Notes: generated by a model not told the origin, from the sequence alone. Positions 36,762 to 46,721 are shown, counted from the stretch's first letter. The stretch: 64,000 nucleotides of DNA from Nostoc sp. 'Peltigera membranacea cyanobiont' 210A (GCF_002246015.1 NZ_NOLJ01000007.1:248487-312486), one strand, 5' to 3'. Numbers and translations: made by a program.

Positions 36762-38915
36762 ATGCCTGGGTTTCTATTAGAAGTTGGTACAGAAGAACTA
36801 CCTGCAAGTTTTCTCAGTGATGCTTTAGTGCAATGGCAGGAACGCATTCCCCAAAGCCTGGAAGCAAACAGTCTCAAGGGCGCAAGTGTCCAGGTGTACG
36901 GTACTCCCCGGCGGCTGGCGGTAGTGATTACAGGGCTACCATCGCAGCAACCAGATCGAGAAGAAGAAATTAAAGGGCCCCCCGCCCAAGCCGCCTTTAA
37001 AGATGGTCAGCCGACAGCCGCCGCCGCAGGTTTTGCCAAAAAGCAAGGTGTGGAACTGGATGCGCTGTCAGTTCGCCCCACTGACAAAGGGGAATTTGTC
37101 TTTGTGCAAAAAAGAATTCCCGGTCGTCCTGTGGCGGAAATTTTGACAGAACTTGTTCCCCAGTGGATTTGGGGGTTAGAAGGTAAGCGGTTAATGCGTT
37201 GGGGGAATGGGGATGCGAGGTTTTCCCGACCAATTCGTTGGCTGGTAGCTTTGTTAGATAAGACGGTGCTGCCTTTAGAATTAGTAAATGGTTCTAAAAC
37301 GGTTCAGAGCGATCGCATTTCTCAAGGTCATCGGGTTTTGCATCCTGAACCTGTGACAATTCCCCAAGCTACTGATTATGTTACCGCCCTCAAGTCTGCT
37401 TATGTCAACGTTGACCCAGAAGAACGGGCAAATCTGATCAAAGAGCAAGTAAATGCAGTCGCAGAGAATTTAGGCGGGTATACAGTAATTTACCCCGATT
37501 TATTAGCGGAAGTAACCAACCTTGTAGAATATCCCTCCGCAGTTGTTGGTAAATTTGAACCAGAATTTTTAGAATTACCAACTGAGGTAATTACTGAAGT
37601 GATGGTTACTCATCAACGTTATTTTCCTGTATTCAAACCAGGGAGTTTTGAGCAAGAATTATTACCAAATTTCATCACCATTTCTAACGGCGATCCCAAA
37701 AAATCAGATATTGTTGCTGTCGGCAATGAAAGGGTAATTCGTGCCAGATTAGCTGATGGTAGATTTTTCTATGAAGCTGATTTAACTAAGCCAATAGAAA
37801 GCTTTTTACCTCAGTTAGAAAAAGTAACTTTTCAAGAAGAATTGGGTTCGGTGCGTGCCAAGGTAGATAGAATAGTTCAAATTGCCGAGCAAATTAGCAG
37901 TCAATTAGAATTAGCGGAAAATCAAAGCCAAAGAATCCAACGTGCTGCTTTATTATGTAAAGCAGATTTGGTAACTCAAATGGTGTATGAATTCCCCGAA
38001 TTACAAGGCATTATGGGAGAAAAATATGCCTTAGCCAGCGGTGAAGATGCCGAAGTAGCAAAGGCAATTTATCAACATTATTTGCCAAAGGGAGCCGGTG
38101 ATATTTTACCTGAAACACTCACGGGTAAAATTGTCGGTTTAGCAGATAGATTAGATACTTTAGTGAGTATCTTTGGTTTAGGCTTAATTCCTTCCGGTTC
38201 ATCTGATCCCTTCGCCTTGCGCCGTGCAGCTAATGCTGTAGTTAAAATTGTTTGGTTTGATAATTTGCCGATAAATTTAGATGATTTATTGGCGCAAATA
38301 GCAACAGACTTTGCAGCAAAATATCATAAAGATGGGACATCATTAACCACAGCATTACAAGAGTTCTTCTTGCAACGCATCCGCACTTTACTACAAGAAG
38401 AAAAGCAGATTGATTACGACTTAGTAAATGCAGTTTTGGGAGAAAATGACCCAGAATACACAGAACGGACGTTAAAAGATTTATTGGATGTCCGCGATCG
38501 CGCCTTCTACTTACAACAAATCCGCAAGGATAGTACCTTAGATAACATCTACGAAACTGTTAACCGTTCCACACGATTAGCCGCCCAAGGTGATTTGGAT
38601 ACAAAACAACTAGAACCAACAACCGTAGTTCGTCAAGAATTATTTCAAAAGCCCTCTGAGATAGCTTTGTATAATGCGCTAATCGAATCAGTGCCGCTTG
38701 CCTCAGCAGCACAGCAGACACGAAATTATCAACTATTAGTAGCAGCACTCACAAAAATTGCTCCAGCAGTTAGTAACTTCTTTGATGGCCCAGATAGCGT
38801 TTTAGTTATGGACTCCGATCCAGAAGTCAAGCGTAATCGACTACATCTGCTGGGATTAGTTCGCAATCATGCCCGTGTTTTAGCTGACTTCGGTGCGATC
38901 GTCAAAAATCTGTAG
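36762..38915 (+). CDS. glyS: Glycyl-tRNA synthetase beta subunit
   Basis: This 717-residue beta chain of the alpha2-beta2 GlyRS charges tRNA(Gly) together with GlyQ, which is not in the window. Family landmarks: the N-terminus [30 protein letters not shown], the central [19 protein letters not shown]-like [48 protein letters not shown] (HD-like region) and a C-terminal anticodon-binding DALR-type domain with [12 protein letters not shown]. The length is normal. It starts at the ATG at 36762 and ends 84 bases before murD, so the two may be cotranscribed. Confidence 0.97.
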   Translation: MPGFLLEVGTEELPASFLSDALVQWQERIPQSLEANSLKGASVQVYGTPRRLAVVITGLPSQQPDREEEIKGPPAQAAFKDGQPTAAAAGFAKKQGVELDALSVRPTDKGEFVFVQKRIPGRPVAEILTELVPQWIWGLEGKRLMRWGNGDARFSRPIRWLVALLDKTVLPLELVNGSKTVQSDRISQGHRVLHPEPVTIPQATDYVTALKSAYVNVDPEERANLIKEQVNAVAENLGGYTVIYPDLLAEVTNLVEYPSAVVGKFEPEFLELPTEVITEVMVTHQRYFPVFKPGSFEQELLPNFITISNGDPKKSDIVAVGNERVIRARLADGRFFYEADLTKPIESFLPQLEKVTFQEELGSVRAKVDRIVQIAEQISSQLELAENQSQRIQRAALLCKADLVTQMVYEFPELQGIMGEKYALASGEDAEVAKAIYQHYLPKGAGDILPETLTGKIVGLADRLDTLVSIFGLGLIPSGSSDPFALRRAANAVVKIVWFDNLPINLDDLLAQIATDFAAKYHKDGTSLTTALQEFFLQRIRTLLQEEKQIDYDLVNAVLGENDPEYTERTLKDLLDVRDRAFYLQQIRKDSTLDNIYETVNRSTRLAAQGDLDTKQLEPTTVVRQELFQKPSEIALYNALIESVPLASAAQQTRNYQLLVAALTKIAPAVSNFFDGPDSVLVMDSDPEVKRNRLHLLGLVRNHARVLADFGAIVKNL

Positions 38916-38999
38916 CGTAGGTCAACAAAAACTTGTGTAATTTTTGCCAAGAAAGGCTACTATAGGGAGTGCTTAACCAGGGACACTCTGCTGCAATCT

Positions 39000-40541
39000 A
39001 TGTCCAAAGCTACTGTTATTGGATTGGGAAAGTCCGGTGTTGCTGCGGCGAGATTGTTGAAACGGGAAGGTTGGGAGGTAGAGCTGAGCGATCGCAACAC
39101 CTCCAAAACCCTCCTAGAACAACAACAAGAACTCGCTGCCGAGCAAATAACCGTTAAACTAGGACAATCCCTAGAATTGAATGGTGCTAATTTACCCCAA
39201 TTAATAGTCGTTAGTCCTGGCGTGCCTTGGGATATTCCCGTATTAGTTGAGGCACGCCAACTAGGTATTGAAACCATTGGCGAAATGGAACTCGCTTGGC
39301 GAAATTTGCGATCGCTACCTTGGGTAGGAATTACCGGTACTAACGGCAAAACTACTACCACAGCTTTAATTGCTGCCATATTCCAAGCAGCAGAATTAAA
39401 TGCACCCGCCTGCGGTAATATTGGCTACGCCGCTTGTGAAGTTGCCCTATCTTACAGGGGGAGAGGAGCAGGGGAAGCAGGGGGGGCAGGGGAGGCAGGG
39501 GGAGCATTTGATAATTCCTCACTCCTAACTCCTAACTCCTCACTCCTAACTCCTCACTCCTCACTCGATTGGGTGATTGCGGAAGTTAGCAGCTATCAAA
39601 TAGAATCTTCGAGTTCTCTTGCTCCCCGGATCGGTGTTTGGACGACTTTCACACCGGATCACCTCAGTCGCCATCAGACTTTAGAGAACTATTACAACAT
39701 CAAAGCCAAGTTATTACGTCAGTCGGAGTTGCAAGTATTCAATGGCGATGATGCCTACTTGAGCCAGTTAGGTTTAAGTGCTTGGCCTGATGCCTATTGG
39801 ACAAGTGTCAGAGGAAAAGATTTTCTGATTAGCGAAAAAGGCTTTTATATCGAAGACGGCTGGGTTGTGGAAAAATTGACTGCAACCTCGACACCAGAAC
39901 CGATTGTGAAAGTATCTAGTTTGCGAATGGTGGGAGAACATAACCAGCAAAATCTGTTGATGGCAGTAGCAACAGCAAGATTAGCGGGAATTAATCGTGA
40001 TGCGATCGCGCGTGCAGTTCGGGAATTTCCTGGTGTTGCCCATCGTTTGGAGCATATCTGCACATGGGAAGGGATTGATTTTATTAACGACAGCAAAGCC
40101 ACCAACTATGATGCGGCTGAAGTAGGTTTAGCATCTGTTAACAGTCCAGCGATTTTAATTGCTGGTGGAGAAGCCAAAGCAGGTGATGATACTGCTTGGC
40201 TAGCACAAATTCAAACCAAAGCTGCTGCTGTGTTATTGATTGGTTCTGCTGCACCCGCATTTGCCAAACGTCTGCGAGAGGTGGGGTATGATAACTACCA
40301 TATTGTGGAAACTATGGAAAGGGCAGTTCCCAAGTCGGCAGAATTAGCCAAGCAGTATCAAGCGCCTGTAGTGTTGCTATCTCCAGCTTGTGCGAGTTTC
40401 GACCAGTACCCAAATTTTGAGGTGCGGGGCGATCGTTTCCGTCATCTATGTCTTGCTTGGGCAGGAGGTTGGAAACCCGCCAGAGTAGAACTTCCAGAAC
40501 TTGAAAACTCTAGTCAAGAGTCCATAGTTCAAAGTCGATAA
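39000..40541 (+). CDS. murD: UDP-N-acetylmuramoylalanine-D-glutamate ligase
   Basis: MurD adds D-glutamate to UDP-MurNAc-L-Ala in the cytoplasm during peptidoglycan synthesis. It has 513 residues, longer than the usual approximately 450. The N-terminal Rossmann domain begins [18 protein letters not shown]; the ATP site is [14 protein letters not shown] (110-123); the central domain has AEVSSYQIE (194-202), [10 protein letters not shown] and the EHNQQN-type motif. The C-terminal domain has [12 protein letters not shown] and [12 protein letters not shown]. The extra length is a low-complexity insertion at about residues 153-189 encoded by short tandem repeats. The frame is intact and the catalytic motifs are preserved, so it is probably functional. 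Confidence 0.96.
   Translation: MSKATVIGLGKSGVAAARLLKREGWEVELSDRNTSKTLLEQQQELAAEQITVKLGQSLELNGANLPQLIVVSPGVPWDIPVLVEARQLGIETIGEMELAWRNLRSLPWVGITGTNGKTTTTALIAAIFQAAELNAPACGNIGYAACEVALSYRGRGAGEAGGAGEAGGAFDNSSLLTPNSSLLTPHSSLDWVIAEVSSYQIESSSSLAPRIGVWTTFTPDHLSRHQTLENYYNIKAKLLRQSELQVFNGDDAYLSQLGLSAWPDAYWTSVRGKDFLISEKGFYIEDGWVVEKLTATSTPEPIVKVSSLRMVGEHNQQNLLMAVATARLAGINRDAIARAVREFPGVAHRLEHICTWEGIDFINDSKATNYDAAEVGLASVNSPAILIAGGEAKAGDDTAWLAQIQTKAAAVLLIGSAAPAFAKRLREVGYDNYHIVETMERAVPKSAELAKQYQAPVVLLSPACASFDQYPNFEVRGDRFRHLCLAWAGGWKPARVELPELENSSQESIVQSR
39456..39566 (+). repeat. Short tandem repeats inserted in frame in murD
   Basis: A G-rich tract of GGGGAAGCAGG-type units (about 39456-39507) is followed by seven-base CTCCTAA/CTCCTCA units (about 39518-39565). 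Both are intergenic STRR types in this genome. Here they encode [17 protein letters not shown] and [17 protein letters not shown] inside the MurD central domain. Confidence 0.85.
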
Positions 40542-40563
40542 GCATCGTTTCTTAACAAGTTCG

Positions 40564-40610
40564 TAGTAAGGACTTTAGTCCTTGTTTTCTAAGCACTAAA
40601 GTCCTTACTA
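40564..40610. repeat. Dispersed palindromic hairpin AGTAAGGACTTTAGT
   Basis: TAGTAAGGACTTTAGT (40564-40579) pairs perfectly with ACTAAAGTCCTTACTA (40595-40610). The same 16-base arm occurs alone at 6841-6856 between mntC and mntA. A Nostoc-type mobile palindrome; here it could also terminate murD. Confidence 0.8.
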
Positions 40611-40680
40611 TAAACTTTCAAAACTAACTTGAGAAAATACTATAAGGATTGTTTAGTGCTAATTTAGTAGTTTTCTATAA

Positions 40681-40905
40681 TTATATTTTGCTGTAGTTTG
40701 CAACTTCAACCTCATGAGCAATGCTTGTAGGTTTAGGAATAGGTAAACCATCTTCTAGCATTCCTTCTATATGAAATTCAATAGCTTCTGCAATCATCTG
40801 CTTAACTTCTTCTAAAGTTTCACCCACAGCTACACAACCTGGTAAATTAGGGACATAAGCAGAGTAATTACCTTCAGCCTTTTCAATCACCACTACATAC
40901 TGCAT
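40681..40905 (-). CDS. hicB: HicB-family antitoxin
   Basis: This 74-residue HicB begins MQYVVVIEKAEGNYSAYVPN and continues LPGCVAVGETLEEVKQMIAEAIEFHIEGM, the typical partial RNase-H fold of HicB. HicB neutralises the HicA mRNA interferase and often autoregulates the operon. The start at 40905 is chosen because AAGGAGA sits 7 bases upstream; the frame is open further but overlaps hicA. The upstream hicA is frameshifted, so HicB may now be an orphan. It is shorter than HicB variants carrying a separate DNA-binding domain. Confidence 0.9.
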   Translation of the reverse strand: MQYVVVIEKAEGNYSAYVPNLPGCVAVGETLEEVKQMIAEAIEFHIEGMLEDGLPIPKPTSIAHEVEVANYSKI

Positions 40906-40916
40906 TGCGGTTCTCC

Positions 40917-41100
40917 TTATAACTGTGCTTGCCTCCAAATACTACTGAGAGTACCAGGGGCTAAGTCGTCAGACAATTTACCTGGAACTGTAACCACACC
41001 GGGTTTATCAGGATGTTTGAACTGTCGATGACTACCTTTATGTTCTATCAAGATACCAACCATCAGCTTCCAGTCGCTTGATTACATCACGTACTTTCAT
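40917..41100 (-). pseudogene. hicA: HicA toxin gene with single-base frameshift
   Basis: From the ATG at 41100 the minus strand reads MKVRDVIKRLEADGWYLDRT and then hits TAA. With one base (A on the plus strand, 41040) skipped, it continues KGSHRQFKHPDKPGVVTVPG and KLSDDLAPGTLSSIWRQAQL to a stop at 40917. Together this is a complete HicA double-stranded-RNA-binding-fold toxin including the active His of GSHRQF. The junction RT/KGSH matches intact HicA proteins exactly, pointing to a one-base insertion. The toxin is thus probably inactive, unless this is a sequencing error. It ends 11 bases before hicB. Confidence 0.88.
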
Positions 41101-41225
41101 GCTACTACTTATCTGTACAGTTAAAATTTCTGTTACAGATAGAGTGCCTTATTAAGAAAGCAAAGTAAACGCAATTCTATCCGTCATTTTGTCGTGGTTT
41201 TCAGTATTCCTACCCTACATATCAA

Positions 41226-41834
41226 TCAACCAATGGGACGATTTCCGGGATTGACTGCATGAATATATTCACTACCCGATCGCGGTCTTCCTCGTTTATA
41301 ATAAGCTTCTTCTGGTTTACCCCATCCTAGCTGCAAAATCATTTCCAAAAAGCTAGAATTTTCCCACTTGCACAAACTTGCCCACTCTGTTCTTTGAACA
41401 ATTCTCTCTACATCAGAGGTGACAATTTGTTGGTGTTGTTTACTATTATTGAAACTCAAGTATAAATCCATTCCTATAGTGACTTCATACCAAAATTCTA
41501 CGATAGAATTTTTAGCGGCTTTTAATATCTCTAAGTCACCATTGAGGGCAATTAACTCAGTATCTATTTCGGGATAGTGCAAGTTTTTTCCTTTAACTGT
41601 CACTTCTCGCCAAATAATACCAGAAACTCGATTTTCTTTCTGATACTCGTGAATTGCAGTTTTAAAATCTTGATAGGCAGTAAACTGTTGCAACCCATCA
41701 GTTCTTATAAACTGGTCAATTACAGGATTGCCAGAGATTTTTATTTCTAACTTTAAGCGTTTTCCTTTCAGACAAGCTTGGCGCTCGGCTGCCAAAATTT
41801 GAATTAGCTCCTGGGTGGTGTAAACCTTTGACAT
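41226..41834 (-). CDS. Conserved hypothetical protein
   Basis: This 202-residue soluble protein has no signal peptide or membrane segment, and I recognise no family. It starts MSKVYTTQELIQILAAERQA with a helical N-terminus. It has a strand-rich middle (SGIIWREVTVKGKNLHYPEI) and a Trp-rich C-terminal part (EWASLCKWENSSFLEMILQL, GWGKPEEAYYKRGRPR). It appears to be a cyanobacterial orphan. Neighbours are the HicAB remnant and a PSI accumulation factor; no operon is evident. Confidence 0.7.
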   Translation of the reverse strand: MSKVYTTQELIQILAAERQACLKGKRLKLEIKISGNPVIDQFIRTDGLQQFTAYQDFKTAIHEYQKENRVSGIIWREVTVKGKNLHYPEIDTELIALNGDLEILKAAKNSIVEFWYEVTIGMDLYLSFNNSKQHQQIVTSDVERIVQRTEWASLCKWENSSFLEMILQLGWGKPEEAYYKRGRPRSGSEYIHAVNPGNRPIG

Positions 41835-42010
41835 CAGAATACACTCTAGTTAATTATTGGGCAATGGGCATTGATTACAGACTATAGACTATGGATTAAT
41901 TTCCTCAATTGTTAACACAGATATTTCAATATTATGCTTTGACCTTGGTGGCAATGTAGTAGCAGATATAACTAAAAATTAGGGCAGACCAAATTGGTCT
42001 ACCCCATAAG

Positions 42011-42598
42011 TTACTTAGCTAACTCACTACTAAACTCGTTAAAGGCTCGCCGCTTTAGCTGTGCTGTTTCAGTGCGTGGTAATAAATCAAAGATTTTGCG
42101 AAATTGATCATCTATCTCTTCAAAAGCTACTTGACCCTTTTTATTCAAAACTACCTCACCTGATTTATTTAACACCACGACTTGAGGAACACTCCCAGCA
42201 AAGTAATATCCTGGTTCTGTTGGATCGTAGGTCTCTTTAGGCGGGATAGTATCTACATTAATCGGCATAATCTCTGCTACTCGACCATAGAATTCCTGTA
42301 CCCGTGAAATGGAAATGGCATATCTTTTGGAATCGCTACTATCATCCAGATAAAAAGCCAAAAATACGGGTTTATGTTCCGCTAAAGTCTGTGCTAGTGA
42401 CTGTCTGGGAGGAACCAATGAACCATTGCCAGCATAAACGACAAAGATGTTGCCATCATATAAATCATTATTAAGACCAGCAGATGCAGGTTGCATACTT
42501 ATAATGAAAAGACTTACAAGCAACAACAGGCATTTGGACAACCACCTTCGCCAGCCAGTAATTTGTTTATGTAAAAAAAGAAACTTTGTGCTATTCAT
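42011..42598 (-). CDS. Thylakoid photosystem I accumulation factor (thioredoxin-like)
   Basis: This 195-residue protein has an N-terminal hydrophobic signal/anchor (about 18-40, LSKCLLLLVSLFIISMQPAS, then ASA). A thioredoxin-like domain follows: GNIFVVYAGNGSLVPPRQSL, VFLAFYLDDSSDSKRYAISI, INVDTIPP and GSVPQVVVLNKSGEVV. The usual CxxC is replaced by Ser-rich DDSSDSK, so no dithiol chemistry is expected. It matches the cyanobacterial family annotated as thylakoid membrane PSI accumulation factor (as I recall, Synechocystis Slr1796-like). ATG 42598 is preferred over an adjacent TTG. Functional assignment rests on overall resemblance. Confidence 0.8.
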   Translation of the reverse strand: MNSTKFLFLHKQITGWRRWLSKCLLLLVSLFIISMQPASAGLNNDLYDGNIFVVYAGNGSLVPPRQSLAQTLAEHKPVFLAFYLDDSSDSKRYAISISRVQEFYGRVAEIMPINVDTIPPKETYDPTEPGYYFAGSVPQVVVLNKSGEVVLNKKGQVAFEEIDDQFRKIFDLLPRTETAQLKRRAFNEFSSELAK

Positions 42599-42885
42599 CA
42601 AAAGGAACCTTGCAAGCTACTACTTGTTGTGAGTTTGTGCTGAATTTGGCCAACTGGGCTGGATATGTAATTACGCCCACGCACTATTTTTTAAGATAAC
42701 GCCTACTGAGATTATCTCTCGCAAGTGGCTGGTATCGCTACGCGCAAGTCAAAACAGAGGTAAAGTAGCGCAACAATCCAAAATCTCAAATTGCGAATAC
42801 TGGCTTTTTCAGCCAGGATTCGCTAAACTCACAAGATTAAATTTGCACTTTTAATTAGCAACCGCCAGAAGACTAGGGTACAGAT

Positions 42886-44223
42886 GTGGGAAACAAAATA
42901 CAATTCATAGATAGGCTGCGATTGGGTTTCGCAGTGTCAGTGGCAAAGAGTGTGACCTTTATAGTGCGATCGCTCCGTCTGGGTGCTGCTAGTGTATTAC
43001 CAGGCTCGATTGCTCGTCGTATTGAACCCAGACTCTTACAATTATTGAGTCAGCAAGTTAAAAATGGAGTGATTTTAATTGCTGGTACTAACGGCAAAAC
43101 GACTACAGCGCTGCTTTTATGCACGATATTAGAACGTAAGGGTTTTCGTGTCACTCATAATTCTACAGGTGCAAATCTGGAAAATGGCTTGATGACGGCG
43201 CTGTTAGAAAGCACCAACTTACTAGGTACGCTAAATACTGATTACGCCATCTTAGAAGTTGATGAAAATATTGTACCAAGAGTATTAGCGCCACTCCAGC
43301 CACGAATTATTCTCTGTTTAAACTTGTTTCGCGACCAACTCGATAGGTACGGGGAAGTAGATACAATCAGTAAGCGTTGGACAAAAGTTATTTCTACCCT
43401 ACCAGCAGAAACGGTAGTAATTCCCAATGCTGATGACCCAACTTTATCTAACCTCGGTCAGCAGTTACCCCAACGGGTGTTATTTTTTGGCTTGAATGAA
43501 CCAGAACATTATCTAGAAGCTATTCCTCACGCTGTTGATTCTATTTATTGTCCAAAATGCGGACATTCTTTAGATTACAAGGGTGTTTATTTGTCTCATT
43601 TGGGAGATTTTACTTGTCCTAAGTGTGGTTTTACAAAAAGTAAACCGACTCTCGAAAGTAGTGAATGGTCGCAAATTCTAGTTGGTTTGTACAACAAATA
43701 TAATACTTTGGCGGCGGCAACTGCGGCTATTGAGTTAGGAGTTGATGAAGCAACAATCAGAGATAGTATTAACAATTTTCAAGCTGCTTTTGGTCGGGCT
43801 GAAGATTTAGTAATTAACGGTAAACGAGTGCGAATATTGTTATCAAAAAATCCTGTGGGAACGAATGAAACCATTCGCGTAGTTACTCAAAGCACAGATA
43901 AAACCACACTGCTAGTCTTGAACGATCGCACACCCGATGGCACTGATGTATCCTGGATTTGGGACGTAGACACCGAGAAATTAGTCGAACGCGGCGGGAC
44001 TTTAGTAGTGAGTGGCGATCGCGTCTACGATATGGCACTACGTCTACGTTACAGCCAAAAGTCCCTTGAGAGCAACTTAAATCTAATTGTCGAAGAAGAT
44101 TTGCGACAAGCGATCGCTACTGCATTAGAGCATACACCAGAGAATGAAACTCTGCATATTCTACCCACCTATTCAGCCATGCTAGAAGTGCGAGAAGTTC
44201 TGACTGGTCGTAAAATTCTTTAA
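42886..44223 (+). CDS. murT: Lipid II isoglutaminyl synthase subunit MurT
   Basis: This Mur-ligase family protein (445 residues) with C-terminal DUF1727 forms a complex with GatD. The complex amidates the D-Glu alpha-carboxyl of lipid II. The ATP site is [16 protein letters not shown] (about 64-79); the central domain has NLFRDQLDRYGE. A Cys4 zinc ribbon (CPKCGHSLDY and CPKCGFTKS) is inserted as in other MurT. The C-terminus has LSKNPVGTNETIR and DRTPDGTDVSWIWDVD. The start is a GTG at 42886; an overlapping ATG at 42884 is out of frame. gatD follows after 90 bases. Confidence 0.95.
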   Translation: MGNKIQFIDRLRLGFAVSVAKSVTFIVRSLRLGAASVLPGSIARRIEPRLLQLLSQQVKNGVILIAGTNGKTTTALLLCTILERKGFRVTHNSTGANLENGLMTALLESTNLLGTLNTDYAILEVDENIVPRVLAPLQPRIILCLNLFRDQLDRYGEVDTISKRWTKVISTLPAETVVIPNADDPTLSNLGQQLPQRVLFFGLNEPEHYLEAIPHAVDSIYCPKCGHSLDYKGVYLSHLGDFTCPKCGFTKSKPTLESSEWSQILVGLYNKYNTLAAATAAIELGVDEATIRDSINNFQAAFGRAEDLVINGKRVRILLSKNPVGTNETIRVVTQSTDKTTLLVLNDRTPDGTDVSWIWDVDTEKLVERGGTLVVSGDRVYDMALRLRYSQKSLESNLNLIVEEDLRQAIATALEHTPENETLHILPTYSAMLEVREVLTGRKIL

Positions 44224-44313
44224 ATTGGGTAGTGGGAATTAAAGAAATTTTTCCCATTCCTCAGTTCCCAACACCTAATCCAATTACGAATTACGAATTA
44301 CGAATTACGAATT

Positions 44314-45135
44314 ATGAATATGAGTTCTCAAAATTTAGAATTAACAATTGGTTGGCTTTATCCGACGCTGATGAGTACTTATGGCGATCGCGGTAATGTA
44401 ATTACTATAGAACGTCGCGCTCAATGGCGGGGATACGATGTGAAAGTATTACCCCTAGATCAAAATTCCACAGCCGCAGATATTAAAACTGTAGATGTCA
44501 TAGTTGGTGGTGGCGCACAAGATCGTCAGCAAGAAATTGTCATGCGTGATTTGCAAGGTGCAAAAGCTGACGCAATGCGCGACAAAATCGAAAATGGAAC
44601 ACCGGGAGTATTTACTTGCGGTTCACCCCAATTACTGGGACATTATTATGAACCAGGCTTGGGACAACGAATTGATGGTTTGGGAATACTCGATTTAGTT
44701 TCTGTGCATCCTGGTGAAAATACTAAGCGCTGTATTGGGAACTTGGTAATTGAAGTGACAGCTTCACGTCTAGCGCGGGATTTAAAAGAGATGACGGGTA
44801 GTACACCGTATTTGGTAGGCTTTGAAAATCACGGCGGACGTACCAAACTAGGAAAAGTGGAAGCTTTAGGGCGAGTGGTATACGGCTTGGGGAATAATGG
44901 TGAAGATGGGACAGAAGGAGCATTTTATCAGAATGCGATCGCTACTTATTCCCACGGCCCTTTGTTACCAAAAAATCCCTTTGTCGCCGATTGGTTAATT
45001 CAAACAGCACTGCGGCTAAAGTATCAGCAGGAAATTACCTTAAAACCTTTTGACGATAGCCTTGCTGTACAAGCACGAGAAGCAATGTTTAAGCGCTTGA
45101 AAGTGAGTTTACCAGCTGCTGCGGCGAAAGTTTAA
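44314..45135 (+). CDS. gatD: Lipid II isoglutaminyl synthase glutamine amidotransferase subunit GatD
   Basis: This 273-residue CobB/CobQ-like class I glutamine amidotransferase supplies ammonia to MurT. The catalytic Cys102 is in VFTCGSPQLLGH and His214 in ATYSHGPLLPKNP; the fold begins TIGWLYPTLMSTYGDRGNV as in other GatD. The gene pair murT-gatD makes the D-isoglutamine modification of peptidoglycan plausible in this organism. The ATG at 44314 follows a tandem AATTACG repeat (about 44284-44313); the second in-frame ATG at 44320 is equally possible. Confidence 0.95.
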   Translation: MNMSSQNLELTIGWLYPTLMSTYGDRGNVITIERRAQWRGYDVKVLPLDQNSTAADIKTVDVIVGGGAQDRQQEIVMRDLQGAKADAMRDKIENGTPGVFTCGSPQLLGHYYEPGLGQRIDGLGILDLVSVHPGENTKRCIGNLVIEVTASRLARDLKEMTGSTPYLVGFENHGGRTKLGKVEALGRVVYGLGNNGEDGTEGAFYQNAIATYSHGPLLPKNPFVADWLIQTALRLKYQQEITLKPFDDSLAVQAREAMFKRLKVSLPAAAAKV

Positions 45136-45219
45136 CCTAAGTTCGCTGATTAAGCCTCTCTTCGTGTCGGGGAGAGGTTTGGAGAGGGGTCAAATTTGAC
45201 ATCAAGCAAAAGGCAAAGC

Positions 45220-45843
45220 ATGACTCAAGCCTTAACCAAACAAGTAACATTTGATGAATTTATCGCTTGGTATCCCGAATCTTCAGACAGGCATTATGAA
45301 CTACATGATGGGGTAATTGTTGAAATGCCTAAGCCAAGAGGGAAGCACTCAGAGATAGCTGGGTTTATAAATGGTTCTTTGTTTATTGAAATTGCCCGTT
45401 TGTCAATCCTTTGCTTTATCCCTAAAGAATGCGTCATCAAGTCACTTAATACTGATTCCGGTTATGAACCAGATGTCATTGTTCTTGATAGACAAGCTCT
45501 CAGCAATGAACCACGCTGGAAAAAAGAATCTATCATTACGCTGGGTAGTTCCGTCAAGTTGGTTGTAGAAGTTGTTTCAACCAACTGGAGTGATGATTAT
45601 GCTTTGAAACTAGAGGATTACGAGTCTTTGGGCATTCTTGAATATTGGATTGTAGACTATTTAGGTTTAGGTGGTAGGCGGTTTATTGGCAATCCTAAAC
45701 AACCAACTATCTCGATTTACCAATTAATTGAAGGTGAGTATCAAGTTAGGCAATTTCGGGGAAATGACCGCATTCAGTCGCCAGTATTCCCAGAGTTGAA
45801 TTTAACTGCTGAACAGATTTTTCGGGCTGGAGAAGTCCTGTAA
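45220..45843 (+). CDS. Uma2 family (DUF820) endonuclease-like protein
   Basis: This 207-residue protein is from the highly expanded cyanobacterial Uma2/DUF820 family with a PD-(D/E)XK fold. Landmarks are FDEFIAWYPESSDRHYELHD, GVIVEMPKPRGKHSEI, the catalytic-type Asp in GYEPDVIVLDR, VKLVVEVVSTNWSDDYALKL and LGILEYWIVDY. The final Lys of the classical motif is in the helix KLEDY rather than ExK, as usual for this family. The ATG at 45220 is preferred over a TTG at 45196. Biological roles are unresolved; many copies are associated with mobile regions. Confidence 0.88.
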   Translation: MTQALTKQVTFDEFIAWYPESSDRHYELHDGVIVEMPKPRGKHSEIAGFINGSLFIEIARLSILCFIPKECVIKSLNTDSGYEPDVIVLDRQALSNEPRWKKESIITLGSSVKLVVEVVSTNWSDDYALKLEDYESLGILEYWIVDYLGLGGRRFIGNPKQPTISIYQLIEGEYQVRQFRGNDRIQSPVFPELNLTAEQIFRAGEVL

Positions 45844-46202
45844 AAAAAGGCTAAAGAAGTAAAAGAGTCATCAAAGACTCATCCACGAGTATCGAAGACT
45901 CGTTTACAAGCCAATCTAAGCCATTGGTAATGATAAATTCTTTTTAGATTCAGTAAAAATTATTAGCTCTCATACCGCAATTTCTGAGGTGAGACGCTAC
46001 GACATCTCAAGCTTTTGAGGATAGCGATACCTACGGTGGGCTGCGCCTACGCAATTCGCCAACAGAGTCATTCCATTCGCCAAGGCTACAAACGGACTGT
46101 ATTACATGGAATTGAGAACTGCTATTTAATCAACCGCGATCGCACCACCCCAACATATTACTGTTCTTCACCTTTCTCCTGAAGGAGCGCTAAAACCAAA
46201 TT
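45844..46202. other. Intergenic region with dispersed repeats
   Basis: No gene is seen. GACTCATCCACGAGTATCG-type short repeats lie near 45875-45900. A dispersed repeat, CCTACGGTGGGCTGCGCCTA, lies at about 46030-46049. Confidence 0.5.
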
Positions 46203-46721
46203 TTATTGTTGTTGAAGTGCAAACTTCATTTCTGTAAACTCTAATTCTCCTCCGTTCGTCATTAATACTAAATTAACGCCTAAAACACTTTTTCCTGTAG
46301 TTGTATAGTTAGTTGGAGGTATTTGATTAGTCAAATCAAAATTCATAGCACTTCCATAGATCATTTGATATGGAGTTGGTTTATCGCCAAGTAAAAATGA
46401 TGTGATAGCTACTCGTGCTGGTGCTTTCTTGACTACACCTTTTAAAGCTAAAGGCACGAGCCTAAATTGCTTTTGAGTATTAGAGGTATCAATTCTAACG
46501 ATACATCTAGCCCTTGGCGATTGTGCGTTTACAGTTATAGGAGAGCCAAGTGTAAACTGATTTATTTGCGGATCGAAACTTATATTACATCTCTTATTAA
46601 CCAAAAACTTTGGCTGGTTGTCTATTGCAGCAGCAGTACTAGATGAATTGCCATCATAACAATACAAAAAAAACAAGCAGATTAATATGAAAAAATTACG
46701 TGCATCACTTAATCTCAACAT
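46203..46721 (-). CDS. Hypothetical exported protein
   Basis: This 172-residue protein has a hydrophobic N-terminus (MLRLSDARNFFILICLFFLY) suggesting export. The start at 46721 is preferred over the in-frame ATG at 46769 because GAGAGGAAG lies just upstream of it. The mature part is beta-rich with two Cys (KRCNISF and RARCIVRID). Its pattern RCIVRI/GVNLVLMTNGGELEF parallels the neighbouring DUF4360 protein (KCILRV/GINMIAQ), suggesting distant paralogy. No function is known. It lies 160 bases downstream of that neighbour in the same orientation. Confidence 0.6.
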   Translation of the reverse strand: MLRLSDARNFFILICLFFLYCYDGNSSSTAAAIDNQPKFLVNKRCNISFDPQINQFTLGSPITVNAQSPRARCIVRIDTSNTQKQFRLVPLALKGVVKKAPARVAITSFLLGDKPTPYQMIYGSAMNFDLTNQIPPTNYTTTGKSVLGVNLVLMTNGGELEFTEMKFALQQQ

